Assembly: GCF_026914265.1 (NCBI RefSeq)
Contig: NC_069131.1
Coordinates: 9,254,001-9,318,000, forward strand
Length of the DNA stretch: 64,000 bases
Source of the DNA: Mya arenaria
Lineage: Eukaryota; Mollusca; Bivalvia; Myida; Myidae
Direction: 5' to 3'
The translations under genes and the position numbers were made by a program. The stretch's first letter is position 1. Each line of letters starts with the position of its first letter. The notes under the pieces were generated by a model. That model did no database searches. It was not told the origin of the DNA and was given only the letters and a program-made list of their open reading frames with translations. Shown here piece after piece: positions 25,561 through 37,065 of the stretch.

Positions 25561-25831
25561 AATGACGTGTTAATGTTAATATTTATTGATATGTAAAAAA
25601 GCAGGGCAAGTCATAACAATATCGTTTAGACAAAGAAATAAGCATAAAATTGAACGGAGAGCAACGATTGTTAATTACACTAATTAGTAAACATAATATT
25701 TTGTTTATCTTTAGTACAACACATCGTGACGCCAGTAAACAACGACACACGCTTTGTTTAGTGAAATGTACACGATAACTTATCTTTTTTAGTATTTTAT
25801 TTTTTTGCAAAAAATAAAATTATAAAAATAT

Positions 25832-25975
25832 GCAAGAAAAAAAATATGTGTTGCCGGTCCGGATAAAAAATCCGGAATTCGTGCATACAGCGTGGCTGTC
25901 AACTTGGCAAACCTCGTTGCCGGCTTTTACATGTGCTCGCGAGTCGGGTTTTTCGGACCAGAAACACATGGAATA
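25832..25975. repeat. Long imperfect fold-back element, copy 2
   Basis: The same arrangement as 10305-10465: TATGCAAGAAAAAAA leads into outer arms around GGTCCGGATAAAAAATCCGG and TCGGGTTTTTCGGACC, with an inner pair (GTCAAC and GTTGCCGGC) closing on GGCAAACCTC. Several differences between the copies fall in the arms while pairing is largely kept. Confidence 0.55.
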
Positions 25976-27224
25976 TATTATAATGTGCAATGGTAACATG
26001 TTATTAATTTAAATAACTACTAAGTTCTTCATTGTGTCTGATGAGCATATCTTTCATCCTTTGTTTGTAGTGTGTTGTTTTAATTCGAGCAGACGTCGCA
26101 ATAAGTTCATACTGTAACCATAAAAACACCTCGAAGTACGAATAACATGTATATCTCTGAATAAAATTAAAATGTTTGTCACAAACGATTCAATCGTAGC
26201 CTTTGTAACCGTATAGACACCAGCCCGAGGCGTTGCTAGGGGCAACCAGTTGCTACGGCGAGTGGCGCCATCCTCAGTCCGAGTGGATAGCCAGCGCTCT
26301 ATGCATAAGCCGGTCCTTCATCGGCGATCAAGGTTTTACTAACTTCTGCTCCATCAACATGAACCTGTGGACAATGAGTTGAGGCTGTTGTTATGGCAAC
26401 AATACTCTTTAATGGATATGTTTACTGAATCTTAGCGTCCTGAATAAACCAGATACTCGAACTGATAGGCAGTGAATATTTTAACGTTATCCGGCCTGGT
26501 TTTGATCACTTAAAATGTATTCGCATATAGACATTTAACACAGAGGCATGAACAATGTGAATATGAAATGTACATTGTGAGAATGTTTGAACTATGTTAC
26601 TTGGCAAGGCGATGGTGTTCTGGTTTGTTGGATTTCAATGCCGCGTTGATCAAGAACAGACTGTACAGATCCCGCTGCAAGATAAAGGCAAACATGAACG
26701 TATATTTCGGGAAGATCAGGTCAACATTAACTTATGAAAAAAACAAAAAGGATAAAAAATGTTTAGGAAACATTTGATCATATATAAGCGTTTAATATGC
26801 GTTCAGTTGCCTACGAAATGTTAAAAGTTTCAACATTTTTTAGTCTTTTACTAGAATCAGACTGATATTTTTTTTCTGCAAAACAATCTGTTTCATCCAC
26901 CTTTCGCCACTTTGTTCTGAAACACTGAAGAATTCGCCCACCTGCGCTAGACTGCCGCCTATCTTCCATATCAGGTATCTAACCGGGTACATTAGCTCTA
27001 TCGCCTGGGCGCAGTCTCCGGCCCTGTTCGCCTCAAACGCCTTACAGATGACAAGCCCGAATTCCTTGGTAATATTCGTCTGGTCGCCCGTGCTGCTACT
27101 GGGGAATGTATGTAAACTGGTGTGAACATGTTTGTATACTTTTTCTATTCAGTATGCTTTGATCACATAGTCGTTCCTTTCATACATTTGCTGTTTAAAA
27201 CCGTCATACAAAAATCGACAACTG

Positions 27225-27680
27225 GAACAGGTAACTTAAAGGAGCGGAATCGACAACATGAACATGTATGGTGCATAAGACTTTTATACAGGAGGGCCAT
27301 GATGGCCCTTAATCGCCCTGGCCACCTGATTGAAACATTTTATCCTGTGTTTTTTCATCAGAACAACAATGGTTTGTGGTAATGCAATTTTGGATTAATA
27401 CCAAACAAACATATCAATTAACTATCATCTGAACAACTCATACATTCTTCTGATAAATCATACAAACTATCAAGTGTCTGCGTCTAACGGTTTCAGACAA
27501 GAAGATTTTCAAAGATATCCTATTCCAGACGTACATGGAGAAGATTAAGTTTATAAGCATTTGCTGACGCCGGACAACGGACACCGGACACCGGACGTAG
27601 ACCGATCACATTGGCTCACCGGCTCATCGCGAGCTATTCGTGCTCAGCTAATAAGTTGAACGTATGATGCCACTCAGTAT
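27225..27680 (+). repeat. Dispersed repeat with GGGCCATGATGGCCC head
   Basis: It begins near ACTTAAAGGAGCGGAATCGA, contains GGGCCATGATGGCCCTTAAT and ends with repeated ACCGGAC units followed by GCTCATCGCGAGCTATTCGT. The palindromic GGGCCATGATGGCCC and the ACCGGAC run resemble a repeat common in molluscan genomes (recalled). It lies between the second and third TTC38-like exons. Confidence 0.4.
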
Positions 27681-28034
27681 TAATTAAAAAATCCATACCA
27701 GACCTTGTAGGCCATACTGACGCTACCCAATCCAGTATTGACGTCATCACTGTTCCACCGCTGCCTGATTATTGGCTCCTAGACATGCCAGGAGTATGTG
27801 GTTGTCGTTGAACGTGAGCACGTGATCATCCATGTTGGGGCGGATCACCTCGTAACAGTCCTCCCACCGTCCTTCAACCTGACAGCCTGATTACAAAAGT
27901 ATTCCCTCGTTTGTTATAGAAGCTAATGCCAAGGCGGCATTTCATCTATCCTCTATAATTCCATTATTCACTGATAATTCCTTCAACCGTTGGTAAACAT
28001 AATTCTTACATAGAAATGATGGCAAACAATATTC

Positions 28035-28125
28035 AGCGGGCTATCCGCTCTAATAGCTGTTCAGTGCTAGGAAATTCGTTCCTGAGGCGGCGGGTCGTTG
28101 GTTCAATTCCCGACCGCGTTATACA
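28035..28125 (+). repeat. tRNA-like SINE head (candidate)
   Basis: TCTAATAGCTGTTCAGTGCT is A-box-like, and GGGTCGTTGGTTCAATTCCC about 55 bases on is B-box-like. The segment does not fold as a complete tRNA because the acceptor ends do not pair. A tRNA-derived SINE head is the likeliest explanation. Confidence 0.35.
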
Positions 28126-28525
28126 ATTTGAAGACGATTATAAACTAGACTAAATTACTCAGTACTGGCTTAAACCCAGGAAAGTTGTCTTCCATGTATC
28201 GGTTCGGTTCAACTCCGAGCTGAAGAAACAAGAGACCTAATGCAAGAGCAAGGGTAATTCAACCGGACTCTCTAATGTGTCACACTATCACCATAATACG
28301 TATTTAAAAACAACCTATCTAAAGGACCTCGTTGTAATTAAATACAGTGTTCTTTCGTGCGCTAAGGTTAAAATGATAGGCATACACACAGTTACTTAAA
28401 TCAAACATCCAATTGATATTAGCTTCACCATGGCGACCCCTACCTTCCATTTCGAGACGCATGAGCATCGAGCAAGCGTCCACGAAGTCCAGAGAAGCAC
28501 CAGACGTTTGAGCGGATTTGTATAC

Positions 28526-29218
28526 CTAAAGTGCAGTTATGTAAAGTTTGCTTACTCGTATAATATAAACAATGGCGATACGCCTCGATCACATGAGCTG
28601 CACGTTGCCTTGGTGCGTATAATATCTCAAAAGTCTCATTGAAACCTTGACGATTGGTGTAAGCTATTGCGCAAACACCAGTATGCAAGTTTCAACCCAT
28701 TGACCTTGAACTGTGACCTTTAAATTAATTATGAACGGTTGAAACATATTCCTCACACCGCCTCGATAAGCAAGCCGTGTGACCACCGTTTCATCACTTC
28801 AGTATATCTAAAGGATAGGATGGGGGAACATAATAAACTGAACTCTAGACCTGGTAGTTTGACCTTGCTCTTATACTAATCCAATGCGGTTTCCACACGT
28901 ATAGTCATCTGAGCTACATGTAGTATTGCGAATTATTCATGAGTAGAGCATGTGGCACCTGGGAGATTTGGTGCGGTCTTGAAAAGGCCAAGCGGCGAGG
29001 TCCCAACATACGTTCCGCCTGCTGACTCTAATAGAATATGTAAGCAAAGATTCACACATATCCATGTTGATATAGTGTTTACGAAATTGATACGGACGGA
29101 CTACGAAATGCATTCATTTACCCCCAAAACTCTATAGAACACGAGCTGTCATAGACACGCGACAGATGCCCTCCGCGTTGGCCTTGACGGTGAGAAAGCA
29201 CGACATGAAGGGACATTT
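28526..29218. other. Stretch between the TTC38-like exons and the LINE 3' end
   Basis: No TTC38 exon continues here. About 29140-29218 contains ACGAGCTGTCATAGACACGC, related to the GAGCTGTCAC repeats. A 60-codon frame on each strand near 28950-29040 has no recognised homologue. Confidence 0.35.
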
Positions 29219-29220
29219 GA

Positions 29221-29257
<37 letters not shown>

Positions 29258-29455
29258 TTTTATTTCGACTTGTACAATGTACATCGTCAACAACACATAT
29301 ATTTATAATTATCAATGTCAACGTGAATGCATAGTAACAAACAATATAGTACACACGAGTATATATACAAAAAATAACAAAAAGTTATAATAAATAGGTT
29401 AAATATTGTAATATTAAAATATATCTAAATCAGAGGATGAACAATTTTTACCATG

Positions 29456-32400
29456 TTAAGTTCTAACATTTAAAGAGGATCTTACTTTAAGAGAGTCTTT
29501 AACAAACATACATAGTTTAATAAGCTCAGTTCTATTATTTGATTGCAGCAATTGTAAATATTTAAATACAGACGGTCTTATATAATAGCATTTCTTAATA
29601 TATAGCTTTCTCATATCATTAAAAGACGGGCACACACAGACAAAATGAAATTCATCTTCAATATCGTTGGAATTACAACATAGACAATATCTTTGATTGC
29701 GTACAATATTATTTCTGGCGTATCTACCGGTTTGGATACGAAGTGGGTGCACAGACAGTCGTAGTCTACAAAAGAAAAATCGTAAACTTTTGGGCAGAAT
29801 GTCAAGATAACTTTCATATTCAAGACTAGTTTTAAAATGTCTATACATATCTAAAACTGTGCTGTTTTCTAGAGTACCATACCAATCTTGTTTAAACGCA
29901 TCGTATATTCTACACCTGAAGACCGTCATAAATGTATTAACATTAATATTGTTGATATTATCATAAACGTAGCTAAAACCATAATCATTTTAGCATCTTT
30001 CTAATGTTATACACCCAATTACGACAACCTTTATTACAATCATACTTTGCTTGTAAATAAACAGTTTTAATAATAATATTATCAGTGGTAGCAACCCTAA
30101 ACCAATATGACAACATACGAACATATCGTTGAATATATAGCGGGTATCTACCTAATTCTCCATAAACAGTCGCATTGCAAGTATTGGTTTTGACTCTTAA
30201 TAATCTTTTACAAAACTTAAGATGAATTCTTTCTAATTCCTTAGATTTGGTGTACCCCCAAACCTCCGCTGAATAATTTAAAATTGAACCAACAAATGCG
30301 TCAAATAACTGACACAGTATTTTTGGTTTTAAGTCATACTCTTGACATTTACAAAATAAAACATTCATTGCCTTAAGGGCTTTGCCAATCAAGTGTTCCT
30401 GGTTAAGATTAAAATTGCCAGTATAATTAAACACCACACCTAAATAGTTAAAGTCGATAACAACGTGAATATCGTGGCCATTATATGTCCATTTTTCATT
30501 AGGTAATAACCCGCCTCTTTTACGAAACACCATAATTTTGGTTTTATCGGTATTCACTTTTAATCCCCAAGTGTTGCAATAATTTGCTAAATTGTCCAAA
30601 TGCGTTTGAATTTCATCAGGAGATTTTCCTACAATGGCCATGTCATCGGCAAATAATAATAAAATCAATACAATATCATCTATGTGTAATCCTGAATTTA
30701 TATCAATTTGCAAATATAGCTCAATATCTTCTACGAATAGGGGAAACAATAAAGGGGACATAACTTCCCCTTGCCGTAAGCCTACAGCATAACTAAAATA
30801 ATCAGAATATGATGATAATGATTTAACACATGATTTAACTTTTTGATACATGTCCCGAACAATTCTAAGTATTTTCCCTTGTATTCCACATTTATACATT
30901 TTCAGCCATAGTGCATTTCTATAAATAGTATCAAAACATTTCATCATGTCGACAAAAATAATATATAGCCTTTTATTTTCAAACAAATAATTCTGTATCA
31001 GAGATAACAGTATAAATATAGCATATATTGTAGAGCGACCCTTTCGAAATCCGAATTGGGCATCCGAAATAATATCATGTTGTTCACAAAAAGTTTCAAC
31101 ACGCTTATTTATAACTGTAGTAAATAATTTTGATAAACAGCTAACCAAAGTAATTCCCCTGTAATTATTAACATCAGTTTCTGAACCTTTTTTATGAATG
31201 GGGATTATAATACCTTCAGTCCATTGTTCGGGATAATAACCCGAATTCAATATATTGTTAAACAAATCACATAAATGCGAAGATAAAATATCTACAGTTT
31301 CAATAAAATATTCATTTAACATAGTATCACTGCCATAGGCTTTACATCGTTTCAATGACTTAACAGCATTTATAATTTCTTGCAGTGATATCGGTTCATC
31401 CATTTCAGGAAAGGAATTATTTGGTTCATTAAAATTATTATTATTATTAAAATCATCTGCCTCGTGATTAATACCACCAAAAGTGTTATTACTGAGGGTT
31501 TCAAAATATTCCCGAAATTCATTTAGTGGTATTTGGTTTGATTTATAAGAAGACTTAGACTTAAAATGTTTCCAAAACTCTCTAGGTCTCCTCTTTCTTA
31601 AGTTTTCAATATCTCCCATTCTCTTTTTGTAATCAGTATTCTTCTTTTTACGGACAATTGTCTTATAATGAGTTTTCCGTTCACATAAAATTAATCTGTT
31701 AGCATCTGATTTATCAAAATTAAAAATTCTAACTGCTTCTAAATACAGGTTCCGTGCAACGATACAGTCATGGTCAAACCAACCTTTATTACTACTTGTA
31801 TAATTTTCAAAATAAACTTCATCTGTATAAAAACATTCTTTAGAAAACAATGGATCGGCTACACTTCGTATTGTATTTGTAAACATAGATAACATATTAT
31901 TAACGGAATCTTTGCTCGAGCAATCTGCACTATTGACTATATTGTTAAAAGCAGGTAAATTAGCAATAATCCCGGAGCGGAACTGCTCCCGAAAAGAGAC
32001 ATTCCACTTATATTTAATTTCAGAGTAGTTTGTAGTTCCTGGTATAATACAATTACATAGTAATGAAATATGTAACGGTGCATGATCACTCCATTCATTG
32101 AAAGATTCTATTTTAAAGTCTTTGATCTGTGAAAAATTACGCTCACTCGACAACAAATAGTCAATCATAGAACAGCCTTGATGTGACAAAAATGTATGTT
32201 GATTGGTATTACCAATACGACCGTTAACAATGCGAAAACTTGACCCTTTACAAATATCTAATAGTTTTATCCCATGATTATTATGTGAATTGTCGATTGA
32301 GGCCCTGTCAGGGGTGCAATCAAATTCGTAATCGTGACTATCAGTGTAACAATTATATTTATCATGGACAACATAATCTTTTTTACTTCCAACCCTACTG

Positions 32401-32877
32401 TTCAAATCACCACATACAAATACACATCCAAGACTATCATATAAAAACAGATCGTTTTCTAAAATATCAAATAAATCAACATTTACAGTATTGTATATGG
32501 GCGAGTCCTCGCCCCAAATATAGGTTCCACATAAATAAATGTCTTCGAGGATATTAAAAAAGGTGTGATCAAGTTTTAACCAAATGATTGTATCGAAATG
32601 ATTTTTAATTATTTCAATTCCATCGCCTAAGTGCTCTTTGTAATATAAAACTATTCCACCACTATTTCGCTTAGCGTTCCTATGTTGAAATTTACGATAA
32701 AAATTATGTGATTTATATCATTTTAAATCAATATTACTAGAGGAATCACACCATGACTCATAAAGGAAACAAATATCATATTTATCTAAAATATTTACAA
32801 AGTCTATACTCTCTTTTTTGTCCCTATTTAGTCCATGAACATTCCATGAAAGAACCGAAAGTTCACCTCCGTCGTGC
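29456..32877 (-). CDS. LINE ORF2: endonuclease, reverse transcriptase, Cys-His knuckle
   Basis: Endonuclease motifs come in order: LSWNVHGLN near the start (about 32850), then GDLNSRVG (about 32410) and SDHAPLHISL (about 32085). The RT follows with IIPIHKKGSETDVNNYRGIT, AQFGFRKGRSTI, a FVDMMKCFDT first-aspartate motif, VGLRQGEVMSPLLF and the catalytic FADDMAIVG. The C-terminus has CLCC, then HFVCVCPSF, a CCHC-like knuckle. It encodes the nicking and reverse-transcribing protein for target-primed insertion. In this copy TGA at 32720-32718 interrupts the endonuclease, and the frame shifts near 29990, just after the palm and thumb, so the knuckle lies in another frame (29929-29456). The longest open stretch is 32717-29985. 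Confidence 0.85.
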
Positions 32878-32879
32878 CC

Positions 32880-33854
32880 CTAGCTCCTCACCGGCTTGCC
32901 GTCTACGTACAGGGTGTCGTACACTATCCATGAACGTTTGCCCTCCTTCCTGGCGTCCTTCATCTTGGGCACTAGCCTGCGGCGTTTGTCCAGTACTTCC
33001 GGTGGAAACTGCTCGTACATTTGACGGCCCGTCCCCGCCAAATGCTTCCATTGTCTCCTTACTACCTCCCGGTCCTTAAAAAACGTGAACTTTGCAACGA
33101 TGTTGCGGATCCTGCCCGGCACTGGTTGACCTGGCGACCGGTGAACACGTTCAAAGCGAATGGACTCGACCGTCTCCTTCGCGAGCTTGAGGGTATCCTG
33201 AAGGTGTTGGCGGAGCTTGTCTTCGGTGACCTCAGCGGACTCGTTGCCGGTGGAATTATCTTCGGAGATATTAGTAAAAAAAAGATTGTTCCTCATAGAT
33301 TGCGACTTCAAGTACGCAACATCGTCCCGAAGTTCCTCCCGCTGTTTTTCCAAGGTGGCCATCCTGTCCGCCATCTGCGCCGCCTCAACGTCGACCGAAT
33401 CCACCTTGTCCTCCAGCTTGCCTACCCGCTCATCGGTACGCTTAACTCGGTCTTCAAGAGCTACCCATATCTTTTTTATATCTTTTTCAAAGTCCATAAC
33501 CTTGCGTTCAAGTGTTTCAATTTTGTTCAATTTCTTTTCCATTACTGACAATTTTTCTCCCATATTTTTCATAAAATCCATCAGGTCTTTGTTGGTGGGT
33601 TCGCGGCCCCCTTCCGCCATCTTGCCTCTACCTGAAATCACCACAGGAGTGTTGCTGAAAACTTCACTGTTACTGTCTTCACTCACAGAATCATCCAGAC
33701 TCGGAAACAACACAGCGCTAGCTTTTCCCAGAATCTCACTTACAGAAATGTTTGAATCTAAGTCATCAGATGGGCCTCTCTGTTTGGTCAATTTGCTTTT
33801 GTTATTGTCCGAATTATTACCACTGCTATTTCTATCCTTTCTCTTTTTGGTCAT
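32880..33854 (-). CDS. LINE ORF1 protein, coiled-coil, nucleic-acid binding, 324 aa
   Basis: The frame is open from ATG to stop, immediately upstream of ORF2. Residues 1-85 are Ser/Asn/Lys-rich and disordered. Residues about 88-195 are a long heptad coiled coil (for example MEKKLNKIETLERKVMDFEK), expected to trimerise. Residues about 200-324 resemble the RNA-binding and C-terminal domains of L1-type ORF1, with MRNNLFFTNI, RFERVHRSPG and KRSWIVYDTLYVDGKPV. In such elements this protein coats the RNA as the ribonucleoprotein core. No host function is implied. Confidence 0.8.
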   Translation of the reverse strand: MTKKRKDRNSSGNNSDNNKSKLTKQRGPSDDLDSNISVSEILGKASAVLFPSLDDSVSEDSNSEVFSNTPVVISGRGKMAEGGREPTNKDLMDFMKNMGEKLSVMEKKLNKIETLERKVMDFEKDIKKIWVALEDRVKRTDERVGKLEDKVDSVDVEAAQMADRMATLEKQREELRDDVAYLKSQSMRNNLFFTNISEDNSTGNESAEVTEDKLRQHLQDTLKLAKETVESIRFERVHRSPGQPVPGRIRNIVAKFTFFKDREVVRRQWKHLAGTGRQMYEQFPPEVLDKRRRLVPKMKDARKEGKRSWIVYDTLYVDGKPVRS

Positions 33855-34050
33855 GATTATATAATCTCATATTTAATCCGTTGTTGCAAAGGTATCTTTA
33901 TCCACAACTTTGTAAATAAATCCTGACTTTATTTATTTAAATATTACTAAGTAAATCCCATTTTTTCACTCTCCGATTTAAACACGTCCACTACGCGCCA
34001 TATCACGTGACTACAGAATAGAGGTCACAACTAAAACACAACTAATTACC

Positions 34051-34471
34051 GGTACTTAAAAATCCCGAACAGAATTTCACATCACTGATCATCAAGGGTA
34101 TGATCTTGACCTTTTAGATAAGAGCTCGAATTGTATGCGCGACATCCTTCCAATGTTACTCTTTAAATGAGTTTTAGTGATGCTAGTTTTTGTTAATGAC
34201 CTTAACCTTTAACCTACTGACATATATTAATAGGATGCATGCCAAAGCATTTGAGTTTGAGGACCTTAGACCGAAGCGGATAAGGTTTGCTCTACTGACC
34301 GACCGAATGTGCAAATCAATTTCCCTCACGCTTCCTAGAAAGGAGGCATACTTATCGAATTGAATAAAGCATATCTATAAAGTATCGTTTCAGTTTATAC
34401 CACACACGAAGAATGCTATCTTTGGTTTCTGATTATCTTGCGATTTCACTATGGCACACTGAAGTACTATC
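34051..34471. other. Short unique spacer between LINE 5' end and tRNA
   Basis: The stretch contains no recognisable exon or repeat. The exact LINE 5' boundary lies somewhere near its left edge. Confidence 0.3.
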
Positions 34472-34543
34472 GGGGATGTAGCTCAGTGGTAGAGCGCTCG
34501 CTTCGCATGTGAGAGGCCCCGGGTTCAATCCCCGGCATCTCCA
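34472..34543 (+). tRNA. tRNA-Ala, anticodon CGC
   Basis: It folds as a full 72-nt cloverleaf. Acceptor arms GGGGATG and CATCTCC pair with one G-T. The D arm is GCTC...GAGC with the A box TAGCTCAGTGGT. The anticodon stem CTCGC/GTGAG encloses loop TTCGCAT, giving CGC, which reads GCG (alanine). The T arm is CCGGG-TTCAATC-CCCGG, with discriminator A. No intron is present and CCA is not encoded, as expected for a eukaryote. It is a single copy in the window and looks functional. Confidence 0.93.
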
Positions 34544-34799
34544 ACGTATTTTTTACTGAATTAATATTCCAAATTTCTCTTACTTTTAACAAGCTTTTAA
34601 AATTTTGATAAGTATTACCAGTGGACAATTTTTGTAAGGTTTAAACATTTGTTAAATCCCATCATCTGCATATTCTAGTGGCATTGTGTTAATAACAAAT
34701 AATTCGGGATATAAAGATTTATATTCGGTCAGTTAATTAAGAACGCGATTGGTCAGTGACTAATGACTGTTTCTGAGAATAAACAAATGGATGAATTGT

Positions 34800-37065
34800 T
34801 ACGAGTGTGTGTCCAGACATTACGTAAGTGGATGACATTTCGCAAGTGGATGAACTGTTACGAGTGTGTGTCCATACATAACGCATGTGTATGAACTGTT
34901 ACGAGTGTGTGTCCATACATAACGCAAGTGTATGAACTGTTACAAGTGTGTATCAGGACATTACACAAGTGGATGATCTGTTACGAGTATGTGTCAGGTC
35001 ATTACGCAAGTGGATGAACTGTTAAGTGTGTGTCAGGACAATTTGCAAGTGGATGAACTGTTACGAATGCGTGTCCAGACATTACGCAAGTGAATGAACT
35101 GTTACGAGTGTGTGTCAGGATAATTCGCAAGTGGATGGACTGTTACGAGAGTGTGTCAAGACATAACTAAAGTATATGAGCTGTTACGAGTGTGTGTCAG
35201 GACAATTCGCAAATGGATGCACTGTTACGAGTGTGTGTAAGACATTACTCAAGTGGATGAGCTGTTACGAATGCGTGTCCAGACATTACGCAAGTGAATG
35301 AACTGTTACGAGTGTGTGTCAGGATAATTCGCAAGTGGATGGACTGTTACGAGAGTGTGTCAAGACATAACTAAAGTATATGAGCTGTTACGAGTGTGTG
35401 TCAGGACAATTCGCAAATGGATGCACTGTTACGAGTGTGTGTAAGACATTACTCAAGTGGATGAGCTGTTACGAGTATGTGTCAAGACAATTCGCAAGTG
35501 GATGAATTGTTACGAGTGTGTGTCAAGACATTTTGCATGTGGATGAATTGTTACGAGTGTGTGTCCAGACATTACGCAAGTGGATGAACTGTTACGAGTG
35601 TGTGTCCAGACATTACGCAAGTGGATGAACTGTTACGAGTGTGTGTCAAGACAATTCGCAAGTGGATGAACTGTTACGAGTGTGTGTCCAGACATTACGC
35701 AAGTGGATGAACTGTTACGAGTGTGTGTCAAGACATTACGCAAGTGGATGAACTGTTACGAGTATGTGTCCAGCCATAACGCAAGTTTATGAACTGTTAC
35801 ATATGTGTTTCAAGACATTACGCAAGTGGATGAATTGTTACGAGTGTGTGTCAAGACATTACGCAAGTGGATGAACTGTTACGAGTGTGTGTCAGGACAT
35901 TACGCAAGTGGATGAACTGTTACGAGTGTGTATCAGGACATTTCGCAAGTGGATGAACTGTTACGAGTGTGTGTCCATACATAACGCAAATGTATGAACT
36001 GTTGCGAGTGTGTGTCCAGATATTACGCAAATGGATGAACTGTTACGAGTGGGTGTCAAGACATTTCGCAAGTGGATGAACTGTTACGAGTGTGTGTCAA
36101 GACAATTCGCAAGTGGATGAACTGTTACGAGTGTGTGTCAAGACAATTCGCAAGTGGATGAACTGTTACGAGTGTGTGTCCAGACATTACGCAAGTGGAT
36201 GAACTGTTACGAGTGTGTTTCAAGACATTACGCAAGTTGATGAATTGTTAAGAGTGTGTGTCAAGACATTACGCCAGTGGATGAACTGTTACGAGTGTGT
36301 GTCAGGACAATTCGCAAGTGGATGAATTGTTAAGAGTTTGTGTCAAGACATTACGCAAGTGGATGAACTGTTACGAGTGTGTGTCAGGATAATTCGCAAG
36401 TGGATGAACTGTTACGAGTGTGTGTCCATACATAACGCAAGTGTATGAACTGTTACGAGTGTGTGTCCATACATAACGCAAGTGGATGAACTGTTACGAG
36501 TGTGTGTCCAGACATTACGCAAGTGGATGAACTGTTACGAGTGTGTGTCAAGACAATTCGCAAGTGGATAAACTGTTACGAGTGTGTGTCCAGACATTAC
36601 GCAAGTGGATGAACTGTTACGAGTGTGTGTCTAGATAATTCGCAAGTGGATTAACTGTTACGAGTATGTGTCCAGACATTACGCAAGTGGATGAACTGTT
36701 ACGAGTGTGTGTCCATACATTACGCAAGAGGATGAACTGTTACGAGTGTGTATCAGGACATTTCGCAAGTGGATGATCTGTTACGAGTGTGTTCATACAT
36801 AACGCAAGTGTATGAACTGTTACGAGTGTGTGTCCATACATAACGCAAGAGTATGACTTGTTACGAGTGTGTGTCCATACATAACGCAAGTGTATGAACT
36901 GTTACGAGTGTGTGTCTAGACATTACGCAAGTGGATGAACTATTACGAGCGTGTGTCCGGACATAATGTACGTGGATAAACTTTGACATAACGTGCGTTC
37001 GTAAACAGTTACGAGTGTGTCAGGACATAATGTACGTGGTTAAACAGTTGCGAGTGTGTGTCAGG
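34800..37065 (+). repeat. Minisatellite A, 41-bp unit, about 54 copies
   Basis: The consensus unit has GTGGATGAACTGTTACGAGT, then GTGTGTCMAGACATTACGCA and one further A. Units vary by point changes, TTCGCAA versus TTACGCAA endings and occasional 1-3 bp indels. A five-unit block of about 214 bp starting at GTTACGAATGCGTGTCCAGA (35060) is repeated nearly exactly from 35274, showing segmental amplification. There is no sign of transcription or coding. Confidence 0.93.

Larger units (their letters stand above)
24002..26273. other. Intergenic region between integrase-like and TTC38-like genes
   Basis: It holds a scrap related to the CTGCACTCTCACAG family (about 24115-24240), one copy of a 1.1-kb dispersed repeat (24474-25560) and the second fold-back element (25832-25975). 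No coding exon was identified. The several 60-100 codon frames have no family similarity I recognise. Confidence 0.4.
26274..28525 (-). pseudogene. TTC38-like tetratricopeptide gene, 3' exons only, damaged
   Basis: Exons in transcript order: 28525-28444, 27886-27699, 27098-26942, 26674-26601 and 26364-26274. They align in order with the C-terminal part of animal TTC38, a TPR protein of poorly known function. Matching stretches are LDFVDACSMLMRLEMEG, DDHVLTFNDNHILLACLGA, FGLVICKAFEANRAGDCAQA then LMYPVRYLIWKIGGS, RDLYSLFLINAAL, and MKDRLMHRALAIHSD before the final stop. Splice signals and phases are preserved. Two defects are visible: the second exon needs a change of frame after CLGAN to reach its donor, and an in-frame TGA at 26330-26328 removes the last 18 or so residues. 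The N-terminal half was not found between 28526 and the LINE. A recently disabled or partial paralogue is the simplest reading. A sequencing error or unusual splicing could explain one of the defects. Confidence 0.65.
29219..34050 (-). mobile_element. Nearly full-length LINE with two ORFs and (TGTC)n tail
   Basis: The element reads on the minus strand: a 5' untranslated part (about 34050-33855), ORF1, ORF2 with endonuclease and reverse transcriptase, a C-terminal Cys-His knuckle and a tail of TGTC/GACA repeats at 29258-29219. The same tail ends a truncated relative at 58068. ORF1 carries a coiled coil and an L1-type C-terminal domain. The RT motifs differ from CR1-like elements, and I do not assign a clade. 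One nonsense codon and one frame change are visible in ORF2, so this copy is inactive but young-looking. The 5' boundary is approximate, and no target duplication was established. Confidence 0.8.

Noticed and set aside
28035-28125. A second tRNA gene
   Set aside because: The B-box-like sequence is present, but the acceptor stem and anticodon arm do not form; listed as a SINE-like head only.
28952-29137. Frame with possible upstream TTC38 exon
   Set aside because: Neither strand shows TTC38 similarity; the minus-strand reading (TYVGTSPLGLFKTAP) has no recognised match.
33021-33864. Plus-strand frames of 175 and 215 codons
   Set aside because: Antisense shadows of LINE ORF1; serine-rich composition reflects complementing codons of the coiled coil.
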